This document shows, piece by piece, positions 42,039-53,399 of a stretch of DNA of 64,000 bases. A program made the translations under genes and the position numbers. The notes beneath the pieces were generated by a model. It was not told the origin of the DNA. It saw nothing but the letters and a program-made list of their open reading frames with translations, and made no database searches. The stretch is from Ophioderma brevispina (taxonomy: Eukaryota; Echinodermata; Ophiuroidea; Amphilepidida; Ophiodermatidae), in assembly GCA_023653785.1 (NCBI GenBank), contig JAMKCH010010146.1, forward strand, positions 62,001 to 126,000, read 5' to 3'. Position 1 is the first letter of the stretch. Every line of letters begins with the position of its first letter.

Positions 42039-42580
42039 AGCGGCACTGGCACATTTTCACAAAATATGAAATTTCTTAAATTTGCTCTCAAATGATAGTC
42101 TAGGCCATTGGAAGAACAGAGATATATTTTACACATAAAAATAACATACCCCAAAAACAGATAGGGACACTGATATGAGGATAAAGATATCCTGGTAATT
42201 TGTAGGCTAACTTTTAAGTTTTCCATAACTTTAATCAACAAATGTGTATATTACATGAATATTTTTGACTCGTACTCACTGATATTAAAACCACAAAGGT
42301 TATAGACCGGTCAAACAGTGTGCATGGCGTGGGAAACATGCATACGGCGTGCGTGTTCTTGTGTTAAACGCCATTTTCGTCCTCTGCTGAATTTCGCGTC
42401 GCCGGCGACGTTAAATCACAAAATCGTTCCGTTTTACCCATAAGGAAGCTGATTTGTCTTAATCCTGAAATAAGATAAATTCGGGTGAGGCTTTTGTATA
42501 TAAAAGCTTTACAACCATGCTAAATATCGATTTGAAAAATCTTGAGGGCGCACTATTTTTTCAAATGTGCCAGTGTCTCT
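42039..42580 (+). mobile_element. Complete TTAA-flanked miniature element
   Basis: TTAA on both sides (42035-42038 and 42581-42584). The left end AGCGGCACTGGCACATTT and right end in reverse complement AGAGACACTGGCACATTT form an 18-bp inverted repeat with two mismatches. 542 bases, with no coding capacity. Partial relatives are at 8108-8284 and 33640-33865. TTAA targets again point to a piggyBac- or Kolobok-type transposase acting in trans. Confidence 0.88.
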
Positions 42581-42584
42581 TTAA

Positions 42585-44385
42585 GAAATGATTTATATAA
42601 TGATGTATGTGATTTATATTTGTCATTTCTATAAATCGTACCTGTTATTTCAGTTACTTTTTTTATTTTCAATTTGCCCAGTGACGTAAAATCGAGCAAA
42701 TTTGGAAATGACTCATAGTAGGCCTATACAAGTTACCATTACTATTTTATTTTTGGTGTGTTTGTTTGTTTGCATTTCTATTTAACTTTAATTTCAATTA
42801 ATTTTCTTCTGTATAATGAGTAACAATTTAAGCCTATGTTAGGCTTACAATTTCATGTAAAGATTTTTTTCACTTTAAACGCATCATGTGAAGTTAGATA
42901 ATTGTTTATTTGTTGTATTAAGGATATCGTTTAGAGTTAACTTGTCAAGCGAGTGTACATTGCCTTGGAATGTTGCAAATTACGATAATTGGTTATTGTT
43001 CATTTGTTTTCAATCATCTTGTACGTATATGAATATGATAATGATTAGGCCTAGGTATATTATCTGTTCTCTAGCGAAAACGGCAAAATTGCACTACAAC
43101 TATAACTTAGTCTTCTACAAATTAGTCCTATAAAACATCGTTTTGACTAGTTAGTCAAAATGATGTCTTAGTTATGAGTCTGAGTTATGACTCAATTCAC
43201 GTAGTTATAGGACTCAAATGTAGAAAGTTTACTAATTTATTTTTGCAATGGGGTCCTATATATAGGGCGCTTCACAAATCTTAGGGACGCAAAGGAGGTC
43301 ACAAAATGTAGGAGACTTCAGGAAAAAATTATCCATATTAAACATTCTGAGGAATTACTAATGCAAACACAATACGCATTATATTTGACATTTTATCTTT
43401 TAATAATAATGGCAAAAAGGGTTATCTTAGCTTCTTTTGCCCAAAACCCTGTATTTGAAATCAAAAAGGCTCTGTGTTACCCGTTTTTTTAATGTATTTC
43501 CTTTTAGCTCATTTTATCGGCCATTTTATTTAATTTGTCGATAAAACACTCGAAAACATTTCAAAACAGCAATGTAATGAAAACGATTTTAAAACCTTTA
43601 TACCCGCCTGAGCGCCTGAAGCTGAGACAATTTCTGGCCTAAAACAAGAAGATCACGCACCTTAGGACTGCATTTAGACATGTCGTAATCCTTGAACTTT
43701 TCCGGAGGAATAGGACAATAATTCCAAAATTAAACCTTGTCGCTTGTAAATTATCGCTTGGTAAATATATTCCAAAGTATGTGATTCTGCAGTGAGCTGG
43801 GTATCTGGTTTCTTGAAATATTTATTGTTGTCGTTTTCTTCAGTAAATAAACTCCCCGCAAGTGCTTTCGAAGATAGGCTTTAGTTTGTAATTCCAAGAT
43901 AACGTATATCCACCATATATCCATTGGGTAGCAAATTTAGACAAGCCCGGACAACAAGACACGCACGTGCATGTGCATAAAGCAATGGCCACTGCAGTAC
44001 TAAATGCTGCATTCCTACATGCACTGATGCGTGGACTCGAACAATTGACGGCTTTCAGACTCTCAATGGATAGGCAAAGTTACGAATTCACAGTTATTCA
44101 AAGGTTAATACGGTCATTGATTCTACATTTTGAGCAATGGTTTAAGTCAGTTCAACCAACTTTCTCGTTTAGCAAGGCATCTGGATGTACATCACTTGTA
44201 TCAGACTCAAGAATAATTTTACTTTGATAAATAATTCTTTATCGGAATCCATTTTATCTGTTGGAGGGAAAACACGACCACGACAAATTCCAGCTGCAAA
44301 ACCATACTATCCATTTAGCAATGGACGATTTCAACGCTTGTGCTTGATTTCACTGTACCAATAACCTAACTGAAGCACATGTATT
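42585..44385. other. AT-rich stretch, nothing recognised
   Basis: Frames up to 86 codons (43967-44227), none recognised. TAGGCCTA words at 42720 and 43046. No inverted repeat seen. Confidence 0.35.
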
Positions 44386-44387
44386 AT

Positions 44388-44670
44388 GTACGAATCTACA
44401 GGTATACAAATAACAGGTGTGTAAGAATTTCGTATTTGAAAAGTCGTATCACGAATCCACAATTATACAATAACAGATGTGTGTTTACAGCAAATCAGTT
44501 TAACCATGGTTTAATGCTTGCTTGATTTTACAGTATTGACTAATCGATCAATATATACGAATCTACAGGTATACAAATAAGAAGTGTGTTACAAATAGCA
44601 CGTGTGTAACAATTCAATTGCGTATAAGCACATTATAAAACATGCAACTGAATCCACATGTATACAAACC
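44388..44670 (+). repeat. Short repeats of ACGAATCTACAGGTATACAAATA
   Basis: TACGAATCTACAGGTATACA occurs at 44391 and 44558, with a diverged version (CACGAATCCACAATTATACA) at 44452 and a remnant at 44650. Each is followed by a GGTGTGT or GATGTGTG word. Spacing is irregular (about 65 and 105 bases). Confidence 0.75.
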
Positions 44671-44754
44671 ATATGCACGTAATTGCTGTAAACAATTTTT
44701 ATTAAAAGGCAATGGTTTAAGTCGGAGAAAGCACTCGAAGTTATTGATTCGTGC

Positions 44755-44790
44755 TATCCAAATCCCCTCGCTACGCTCGGGGATTCGGAA
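44755..44790. repeat. GC-rich hairpin
   Basis: AATCCCCTCG, then CTACG, then CTCGGGGATT. AATCCCC and GGGGATT form a perfect stem, and the inner CGCTACGCTCG adds partial pairing. It stands out in AT-rich surroundings. No terminator function is implied in an animal genome. Confidence 0.6.
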
Positions 44791-44799
44791 GCACGAATC

Positions 44800-46320
44800 A
44801 ACACTTCTCGCGCATTCTCCTTAACAGAACGATACAATCTAGTACACGAGATCATTACTGATGCTTACCCGCATTTCTTAACATATTATAATTCAAAGTG
44901 GAGAAAGAAACACGCATCGCATACTAGAACATTAATTTCATATAGATTAGACACTCAGTAGATTTCTTACCTTGTATTTGGCTACAGAAATGTCTTAAAA
45001 GAGAGAAAAAAGGTCATTTTGATTTCCTTATATTTCAATATAAAACAGACTGAATTTTGTATTTGCTCCTATACAAAATTAGAAATTTCACAATTTTTGT
45101 ACCAAAGAAACATTTCTCAGTTTAATACTTTCAGATGGGGATATTCTTAAGCAAATGGTGCCTTAAGGAGGGATGCAGACAAAGATTAGTGATTTTTAGT
45201 TTGATCCAATCATTTCGAAAAGTACATACCACGCTATTTGGCTAACCATAAGGATTCCAAAAAGATATGTATCTATAACCTCAAGTCTTTGAGTTACAGG
45301 TTAAATACAGCAAAAATCAATAAAACGGTCAATTTCAGTTGTACAGTTGTCAAATTTTAAAGTTGCTCTGATTTTGATAAAAAAAATGTAAATTATTAAT
45401 GGAGTTTATTGGTGACGCCCTGTCATTTGTTGAATGACACCGAAAAATGACATTGAAATACCGTAATTATCCTAGATTTAATGCATTTTAGACCAAGGGA
45501 CAATATTTCTCCAATTTTTGAAGTCTATAATTAATTATTATACAATTATCTTTTATATAAGACCTGTTAATTGCATGGCTTCAACTCAGTCATCTTTTTC
45601 TGACCATGTTTGTCATTTTTTTCTTCCATTTTTCTAAGTTTCTAAACAATTATTATATAATTTTCTTTCATATAAAACATGTTTCTTTTTTCTGTCGATA
45701 CTGATAAAAGTATTTGAATCGTCTATGTACACCAACACCTGCGAAAAATATGCTTGATAGGTTTTTAATAATATTTTGTGTCAGCTGGGTTATTTATTTA
45801 GATATTTTTTATAGTATCTCATAGAATTTGTACAATGGCCAGATGTAAAATATATTATTATGAAAACATGAAATGATTGTTTCCAAGTAACTTGTAATTA
45901 TATTTGATATTTCAAAAGTCAAATTAAGACTATATAAACTCAACCGTTGAACCAATTTATAGCATTCCACCCACGTGCGTGTGATCCTACCAAATACACG
46001 TGCTATGAGAATTAATAAAATCATTTTGAAGTGTGATTGCATAACAATGTTTCAATTTTCCCCATATTTTCTTTTAAAATGTAACGATCGAATACAACTA
46101 CAAAATGGACAGCTTAAGTTAATCGTATTTTTTCAATATGAACAATTGTTGCAGGCTATATTCGGAGCTCAGATTTGTAATGCCAGATTAGACCAAAAAT
46201 TCGACATTTGTTTTTGATGGTAAAGGGAAGATAAGATCAACAGGAAAAAAATATGTTCAACGGATACAGGATGAGTCAAAAAGATTTACACTCGATTTTC
46301 AGAAAACTAAAAATATTTGA
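44800..46320. other. AT-rich sequence with a family A scrap
   Basis: 45185-45380 shares AAGGATTCCAAAAAGATATG, TTGAGTTACAGG, GTACAG and AAAGTTGCTCTGATTTTGAT with 20930-21160, in the same orientation as that element's left arm. The remainder shows nothing recognisable. Confidence 0.45.
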
Positions 46321-46324
46321 CAAG

Positions 46325-46930
46325 TTTAGGCCTACTATACGTTCCAATAATTTTTTGATTAATTAATTTACTTGTTTTATTTGTCACCGAGTTTTTAATG
46401 CATTATGAAAATCAGAATACAGTAACTCTATTTAAGATTTTAATTTTTGTCATGGGCAACTCCGTTAGTGTATAAAAATATAAACCAAATATATTCCAGC
46501 GTTAAAAAGCCGGCCCTAACAAAACAAAACCAAAAGTTTTTTTTTTTTTTTTTTTTAAAAACATTTAACACTTAACTGCACTAAGGGGGGGGGGTTCTAG
46601 GTACCATTTTTGTTTTCACACAGGCCGGCGATTTTTTACGCGGCAATTATTTGGTTTATTTGTTTTTGATTTGTTTAACGTTTAGTTGCGCTTGCATTGG
46701 TGCAAAAAAAATTCAATCCATCGCGTCGTTTTTCTGCGTTAATAGCCTGGGATCGCTATGAACCCCCCCTTTGCCCTACCGGAGTGCCCATGACAAAAAT
46801 GAAAAATCTTATTAGAGTTACTCTGTGATTCGGATTTTCATAATGCTACACTAGTGACCATTAAACAAAGTCAATAATAAAAAACTATGCAAGTATAGTA
46901 GCCATTGAGGCCATAATATTTTATATACAT
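46325..46930. repeat. Inverted repeat pair, arms ~140 bp
   Basis: The left arm 46325-46465 (GGCCTACTATACG, TTATTTGTCACCGAG, GCATTATGAAAATC, AGTAACTCTA, TTTTTGTCATGGGCAACTCC) is an inverted match to the right arm 46780-46925. It overlaps the TTAA element at 46569-47362, whose left end sits in the loop, so at least two insertion events are superimposed. Confidence 0.75.
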
Positions 46931-47362
46931 CATGTAAGCGGTTTACTGTAGGGACCCTATGGAAATTAACAAGTACCCTAAAAACAATAAAAATGGCATG
47001 AGACATTTATGTTTGTGCTTTAATGTGCGAATATATTGTCCATTCTTCATCAATTAAACCAATCAGCACAAGTCTAGGTGAATCAATACTGTAGAAAATC
47101 AGACCAAATTAGTGCTTTTTTCGCTCATTGTGAAACGCAAAATTAAATCAATGTTTTGTTCCCGCCCCTAATTTTCTGACTGAACAACTTTCTTCAGTTT
47201 TGATTTTCTTTATTGTTGATGTCCTTTAAGCCTTCTAACCATTGGTGGATTCATCAAAAAATCCTATAGGAAAGTGGTTTTATTAGGGGGGGTCCCTATG
47301 GGAACCCCCCCCCCCCCCCCCGTTTGCACTAACGGAAGTGCAAACTCTTATGCAGTTAAGTG
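46569..47362. mobile_element. Probable TTAA-flanked element
   Basis: TTAA lies at 46565-46568 and 47363-47366. The ends CACTTAACTGCACTAAG and, in reverse complement, CACTTAACTGCATAAG form a 16-base inverted repeat. Just inside both ends are long G or C runs (46585-46596 and 47307-47322). 794 bases, non-coding. If real, it contains the right arm of the inverted repeat 46325-46930 while the left arm lies outside. Confidence 0.6.
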
Positions 47363-47454
47363 TTAATGAAAATCTGCTGTAATGACAATTCATAGACTAA
47401 ATGTTTAAACTTATGAAGACTTAGATTCCGTACAGAATCGAGCCATAGTGGTTT

Positions 47455-47620
47455 CTATGCGATTCTTGGGACCTCGGCAAAAAAATAAAAAGAACTGCTT
47501 ACTAGGATATAGGTTTTCACACCACTAAATGCCCATTCGTTCCTGTACAAAATGGTCGAGATGAAAACGTCACTTTCTCCTCAATGGAACAACTCAACCT
47601 AAAGGTTATTAGCCCCACTA
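47455..47620 (+). repeat. Dispersed segment, copy 1
   Basis: TTTTCACACCACT, CGTTCCTGTACAAAATGG, GAGATGAAAACGTCA and TTTCTCCTCAATGGAACA recur at 49350-49450. It belongs to the same duplicated region as 48125-48500 and 49470-50065. Confidence 0.75.
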
Positions 47621-48124
47621 ACCTGGCTTGCGTACGGATCCGACATCTTTGATGGACTACTTTCTTGCATGGCATCTGGAAAAAGTGCTTTAAAATGTCT
47701 GAAAATTCACTAGTTTTGTTAAAAGTGATGAAATTTCATGATTGACATGGAGACGGGTATGTTTTCCAACTAAGCGGCATTTGGGGACATGAATTTGAGG
47801 AAATTTACTTTCCGCGGTCATCATTTCACATCGGTGCAAATTACTGAGCTTTGGCGACTATAGAAAATCTTGGGTTGCCGGTCTGACATCGTGCAAGATT
47901 GGTGATTTCCGTAACTAAAAATTTTTTTTTTCCGGTCATCATAATGTCCAAAATTTGGTTACTTGGTTGATTTCAGCTTGTACTTTGGGTGATGTTGTTG
48001 TATTTCCTGTGTGAGAGTTTTAAATTTGAAAGAAACATACCCAAAATTCAAAGTTGCCATTTTTTTTCCATAGACCTACTGTGTATAAGTTAGTTAGTGT
48101 GTGTAACCTAAGGCTATAACATTC
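47621..48124. other. Nothing recognised
   Basis: Sequence between the two repeated segments of copy 1. It has no counterpart in copy 2, so it is either an insertion here or a deletion there. Confidence 0.4.
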
Positions 48125-48500
48125 TGCCATTGAAGATCATCATATCACCCACCCAATCAATCATAAATTAGGGTAGTTATCCCCAAATTTTCGAGCAACT
48201 GGACTGCCAAGACTAGCAGCACCGTGGATCCTGGAGGCACAACAGCACTTTTTCATCAGGTGTTTCCCTGTGAATACGGTTAAAATTGTTTGTCGGATCA
48301 AAATAACATATCAAGACAACCTTTTTTTGATATCCTACCGATTTTTATACTTAAATATTGATATCAAAGCAACCAGATTTGCAACCCTATCTCGCCATTT
48401 CTCCTCAGTTTTTAAGGGTATCACTTATGCGAGGGTCCTACCAAACAAAAAACCCTCATTTGCAGTGGGGGCTGGACATACCGTTTTCTCCCGTTTATTT
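48125..48500 (+). repeat. Duplicated ~375-bp segment, copy 1 (uninterrupted)
   Basis: CCCAATCAATCAT, TTTTCGAGCAACTGGACTGCC, AAGACTAGCAGCACCGTGGA, TTGTCGGATCAAAATA and TTGCAGTGGGGGCTGGACAT all recur at 49485-50045. At 48318-48340 it shows the uninterrupted sequence GACAACCTTTTTTTGAT, the empty site of the insertion in copy 2. Confidence 0.9.
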
Positions 48501-48779
48501 ACTGGTGGAATCCTAGAGATCTCAGATTTGTAAATTAATGCAATTTCTTGTCTCCTTGAAACCTCCTTCACATGTTGTGATCATTCTCTGAAATAATTTT
48601 TTTTTTTTATTAAGTGAGCAACAAATAGTACTGTCCTAAAAAATTCCATATTCGGCATCTACTGAAGATTCTAGATACGCTCACCCCAAAAAACATTTGT
48701 TTCATTGCTTTAAAAAAGCATATATCAAGAAATAAAATAACTGAACTCTTTTTGCTCCTTATCGCACCTGGCTTTGATA

Positions 48780-48855
48780 AGGGAAAGGAGGGGGCTTATT
48801 CGGGGAGAGGGTTTAAAAAAAATTCGGGGAGGGGGTTTACTCGGGGGGGGGGGCT
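48780..48855 (+). repeat. G-rich short tandem (TTCGGGGAGGGGGTTTA)
   Basis: TATTCGGGGAGAGGGTTTA, ATTCGGGGAGGGGGTTTA and CTCGGGGGGGGG follow one another, with a unit of about 25 bases. High potential for G-quadruplex folding. Confidence 0.75.
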
Positions 48856-49349
48856 GCTTTGTACGCCTGTCACACCAAAGTCATATTAGTTGACAAACAC
48901 TTTCAATTTAACTTGGTATCAAAATAGCTTCACTTTCTGGATAAAGAAGAGCTGCCATCATTTGTAAAACCGCAACTTACATCACAAAAGTTGTCTGGCT
49001 TACCTTTTAATATCCATTTATTGTGGATATTTTAATCGCGCTAAACATTGCGCAAGCCAGACGGCTGATGCTCACCTTAGAACTCCGGTCATTTTACATT
49101 CGCTAAACAAACCGAATCCAGCCTAGAGTGTTTTACAACTCCATTCACACTTACCTATTTGCTTCTCGAGCATTCCTCCTGCGCTGATCCCCCCCCCCCC
49201 CCCCCCCTCTCTGCATAGACAACACTAGGCCCGGGGTAACTCTGCTTAGTATCACCCAATTGTTTTGAAAACAAGTTGACAGAATCAAATTGACTTACCG
49301 AAGTCCGTGGAAGGTTCACACGAAACAATTTTCGCTGTCTGCTAACACA

Positions 49350-49450
49350 GCTCGTATAGGTTTCACACCACTCAATGCTGCTCAACCTTCCGTTCCTGTA
49401 CAAAATGGCCTAGATGAAAACGTCATTTCTCCTCAATTGAACATCTAAGA
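49350..49450 (+). repeat. Dispersed segment, copy 2
   Basis: Partner of 47455-47620. It lies just after a C-run (49190-49207) and just before the second copy of the 375-bp segment. Confidence 0.75.
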
Positions 49451-49469
49451 CCTTAAATCAACATTCTGC

Positions 49470-50065
49470 TTGAAGTCATCATCTCTCCTACCCAATCAAT
49501 CATGAAAATTTAGGGGTAGTTATCCCCCAAAATTTTCGAGCAACGGACTGCCAAGACTAGCAGCACCGTGGATCCTTGAGGTCACAGCCGTTTTCAGTCA
49601 CGGTTTTCCCTGTAAGAATAACGTTAAAAATTGGTTTTGTCGGATCAAAATACATACCATGACAACCTTTCAGTGGCGTAACCAGCGGGGGGGCAAAGGG
49701 GGCAGGTTGCCCCCCCCTGACGACCTTTGGCCGGGCAAAAATTGGCAATTGGCAAAAATCATGCTAAATCAGCCGTGTTTTAGCCCTCTGCTGACCGGGA
49801 AAAATTGGCCTTTTTGACCCCCCGAGAGGTAAAATTCCAGACCGGGGAAATTTACCCCTCAGAGCGGGCAGGCCCGTTACGCCACTGAACCTTTTTTTGA
49901 ATATTCCCCTACATCTTTTATACTTAATATTGTAGCAAACATGATTTGCAACCAGATCCTCGCATTTCTCTCATTTTTAAGGTATACTTCGGCGAGGGTC
50001 ACCAAAAAACCAACCTCATTTGCAGTGGGGGCTGGACATACCGTTTTCTCCTCTCTTCTCACGTT
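49470..50065 (+). repeat. Duplicated ~375-bp segment, copy 2 (interrupted)
   Basis: Direct repeat of 48125-48500, interrupted by a 217-base element at 49671-49887. The two halves together align to copy 1 through TTTGCAGTGGGGGCTGGACA and CCGTTTTCTCC. Confidence 0.9.
49671..49887. mobile_element. Miniature element with TIR CAGTGGCGTAAC
   Basis: Left end CAGTGGCGTAACCAGC and right end in reverse complement CAGTGGCGTAACGGGC give a perfect 12-bp inverted repeat. It is flanked by AACCTTT on both sides (49664-49670 and 49888-49894). Copy 1 of the host repeat has a single AACCTTTTTTT at this place. A 7-base duplication is seen, and 8 is possible given the T run, which suits a hAT-like transposase. 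GC-rich, 217 bases, non-coding, presumably moved in trans. Confidence 0.9.
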
Positions 50066-50069
50066 TATT

Positions 50070-52300
50070 ACTGGTGGGAAGCCTTACACACCTTAGAATC
50101 GACTTTTAGTCATATTAATATGTCATGGCCGTTTAAGCTCAAGTCTTCCTGTTTTATACGTCTATTCATTTTTTAAATAGCTACAATATACTAAATTCCA
50201 TAGATTGCACACTGTAAAGGTCAGTTTTTTTAGATTTAAAAATTGTGGCTAAAACGAACATTATCAAGGACCATTTTAGAGTATTCATTTTCAGAAATAT
50301 TTGCATTCACATCACTTCGTGTTCTTAAATACGACCGGCTTTGAAATCAAAATACAGTAAAAACAGCAAAGATTTAAGGTCCCCAGAATGACATGAATAA
50401 ACTTCTACGCACAAATCTTGTGGACATTCCATTCCAAATAAACAGGGCCATAAAAAAAAGAATATCTACTCACGACAATCATTTGGTGAAACTAGTGATT
50501 ACATCAGTGTCATGAAAGATTCACACCAGTCACCTGGAAATTTCTTTTATTCTCTGATAAATCAATGGTACCACAAATGATGTTATCACACCCAATTTTG
50601 AATGCTTTCTGGTCCCTCCTGTGAACTTGACCAAACCCATAAATTCTATTGCATTTCCTTCCTCGACAAATTCAATCGGAATTAAAAATGTAAAACATTG
50701 CGGGGTGATAAAGCGTTAAGACTTCCATTGTATTGATGACAATTCGCGAGTGATACTATATACACGTGAGAATGTGTACACTGTACAGCTTACCCAATGG
50801 GCCGTTCCAATATTTCTAATAAATGTGTAAAACAACAGCTCAGATTATTTTGCATAACGTGAATATTAAGCTCGTTCTGGATCAAATTTTTGCCCGGTTG
50901 GTGCAACAAATTACTTATTAAATATACCGACCCAAAATTACGCTTAGTGGAAAATTTTTATGTAAACATAAACGAAATTTGGTCCTTTTTTTGAAACCCA
51001 ATTTTTTAAAGATAAAAATAAGCAATATAATATTTTTAACAGTAACAATAAGTTATTAATTTGCATCATTGAGAAGCCATATTTGTTAGCTAGCCAATTC
51101 AGAAAATCCGAGTTCTATAAGCATTTTTTTGTTTGTATTATGCCAATAATCTATCTCCCGGTAAACATTAATTTATTATGTACTTTCATGTTAAATGATG
51201 CTTGTAACGGTTTAATTATTTGTGTAAAATCTTCATCTCCTCACAAACAAAGCTTTCCATTGACGCCTGTATAACAAATTTTAGTGACCAGTCACCGACG
51301 CTGAATTCGCGCATGTGTAGTACATTCGGTGACTGACCTAAATTATACACACCATCGAATGTGTGTACATTGTACTGTCATGCAAACCATGTTGACCGCG
51401 CCCATAACCCTTTTTCCGCGCATATAATTATTACAGCAATCATACTCCATTTGCAATTCCAGTTCAACTTGTTCCACTGCCGGAAATAGCCATGCAATTG
51501 GTACATTGTCACCGGGTTATTTAAAAAGTGAAGTGTCACCTTGCAATGATACACTGTGGGTTGGGCGCTTAATGAGTGGCTAGTAGGTAAACGACACACA
51601 AGTAGAATAGTCACTAGTCACATTATATCGCGCATAGTCTACCATTATTTAGATTTGAACGTGTTTTCAAGCCCCTCTCAATTTCCGGTATTGACTCATG
51701 GCGCAACGGTACTGCATAAAACACACCCAAACTGAACAACGGAAAGTCGTATTTAATGGCTGTTTTCAGCTTCCGATATCCGAGACAACAATCGGATTTT
51801 CCCATTCTCATTGCGAACATAATTTTTCCCACCCGAGGTCTAAAAAAGTCTCTCGAACGTCATGAACACACAATACCAGAATTTCAAAATCTCCCTCCCA
51901 GCTGTACGGAAATAGACGTCACCATTCAGTATGAGAGTATGAGCGGCTCATCTTTCATTGGTAAAATGTATTGAAAGAAGTGTGTACGTGTCCTTTGCCC
52001 CCTAATATCTTGACTCAGGGATGTCCATCCACCCACGTTCCAATTGACTACAGCAAATACTGATGCGATTGTATAGTGAGTCGCCTTTATGTGAATAGGA
52101 CAACGACTTCAGATTCTCTGAGACTGCACAACCATGTGTTTTGTCCATGGACCGTTCAAAGCTTTTGGGAATTTGTGTTTTTGGCATCGGCCCGATTAGA
52201 TTGAGCTACAGCCCTCATTCACGAAGAAAATACACCTCAAACTTCCTGGTGTCTTCTGGCTGGGGGGTGTGCAGTGCAGGGGGTAACTTTTGATGGGAGA
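50070..52300. other. Unique-looking sequence, nothing recognised
   Basis: Short frames only. No repeat partner seen within the window and no recognisable family. This is one of the few stretches that look like ordinary unique DNA. Confidence 0.35.
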
Positions 52301-52302
52301 GT

Positions 52303-52776
52303 TTGTGGGTTTCATTTATTCAAGAGAGGGTTAAACGAAGAGGCCAGCATAAAATAGATTGCTCATTGAAAGAAATTGTGGAGTGTTGGGGGCAATCTGT
52401 CGTGACTTCGCTGGTAACGGCTAGTTCGAGGGGGGGTTTTTGGTGGCGGCTCTGCCAACACGCGGTCAGAAGGCTGTGTCCGCAGAATGAAGTCGTTTTG
52501 GCAACCCTCAAAAACAGTTGTTTGTGTCTTGTCGAGGTTGCAAGTTAAAGGTTGGGGGCGCACCTGTGTGGGTTTCCTGCATTTCATACAAGTGTTGGAA
52601 GGATTTTCGAGTTTCTGCGAAAAACGCAGCATTAACTTACGGAGAAAGTGGGGGGTACCGTTCACGGGCCAAGTGCTACGGTGGGGTGTGGGTGTCGGCC
52701 ACAAAGGCATAGAGAAGTATAGGCACAGGGGCCAAACATTTTGTGCTCATGGGCGTGGGGTCACCGCGGACGTGTA
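52303..52776 (+). other. G-rich block with overlapping open frames
   Basis: Plus-strand frames of 81 (52303-52548), 64 (52518-52712) and 103 codons (52487-52798) and a 115-codon minus frame (52363-52710) overlap. The block is GC- and G-rich compared with its flanks, which by itself lengthens frames. Successive plus frames seem to hand over to each other (AALPTRG, CRGCKLKVGGAPV, GHKGIEKYRHRGQ), which would fit a decayed coding region such as a retroelement gag or ORF1, but I cannot name it. It ends exactly at the element starting at 52777. Confidence 0.3.
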
Positions 52777-52958
52777 CCAGCGACGCAAAAAAAAATGAAT
52801 AAAAAAAATGGGTGTGTAGATTTTGTTGAGAATTTTTTTTAGAATGTTTTGTTAGATTTTTGTAAAATGTTTTTGGTAGAATTGTTTTCTGTTTAGCACT
52901 TTTATTATTTTTTTTGTAATTTTTTTTTGTCACTTTGATTTTTTGTGGGCGGCGTTGG
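52777..52958. mobile_element. A/T-homopolymer element with CCAGCGACGC-type ends, copy 1
   Basis: The left end CCAGCGACGCAAAAAAAAAT and the right end in reverse complement CCAACGCCGCCCACAAAAAA are alike, and GTGTA or CACGTA lies just outside. The interior is nearly all A and T in runs of three to nine, of TTTTGTAAAATGTTTT type. A second member is at 55896-56172. No coding. It resembles a miniature inverted-repeat element whose interior has expanded as homopolymers. Confidence 0.6.
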
Positions 52959-52989
52959 TACGTGTGTGAAAAAAAATGAATATGTGAGT

Positions 52990-53150
52990 TTTAAAATCGA
53001 AATTTTTCGCTATATAAATGGCGGGATACAAAGCCGGAAAAGCAGCCACGGAGGAGACGAGACGAGAGGAGCTTAGTGGACTGAGTTCGCTGTTTGGGTC
53101 TGGTTCTGCCTCTGTACCATGCCCGGGCCGTGCTATACTGTAGCTATGCC
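52990..53150 (+). promoter_or_regulatory. TATA-box-like word before a short GC-rich open frame
   Basis: CTATATAAATGGCGGGATAC (53010-53030) contains a TATAAA match. A 42-codon frame starting at 53019 (MAGYKAGKAATEETRREELS...) lies on top of it and ends at 53147. An LTR-type promoter or a chance match are both possible. The overlap of the ATG with the TATA word makes a normal gene start unlikely. Confidence 0.25.
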
Positions 53151-53399
53151 GTATTGCAATGCATCTGCATGTCGCATAACTACATTCGCGCAATATCTCT
53201 CAGATTAACTGTTCCCACAAAATGTGATCATTTTGCTGTTTGTTGTGGGATTGGGCGATTAAATGGAAGCGGCAATATCGTATTTGAAGCCTCTTTGACG
53301 TCCTTTGCCTCCTCGCTTACTGAAAAAGCTCACTTCTCATTGCTCAATATTCTGTGTGAAACGAGTGGTTCAAAGATACCCCCCGCTCACTCCTTTAGA

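Noticed and set aside
42039..42580. LTR or SINE identity for the 542-base element
   Set aside because: TTAA flanks and matching inverted ends on both sides, with no poly(A) tail or A/B boxes, show it is a DNA-type miniature element.
44755..44790. Bacterial-type rho-independent terminator
   Set aside because: The GC hairpin is clear, but there is no T run after it and the context is animal repeat DNA.
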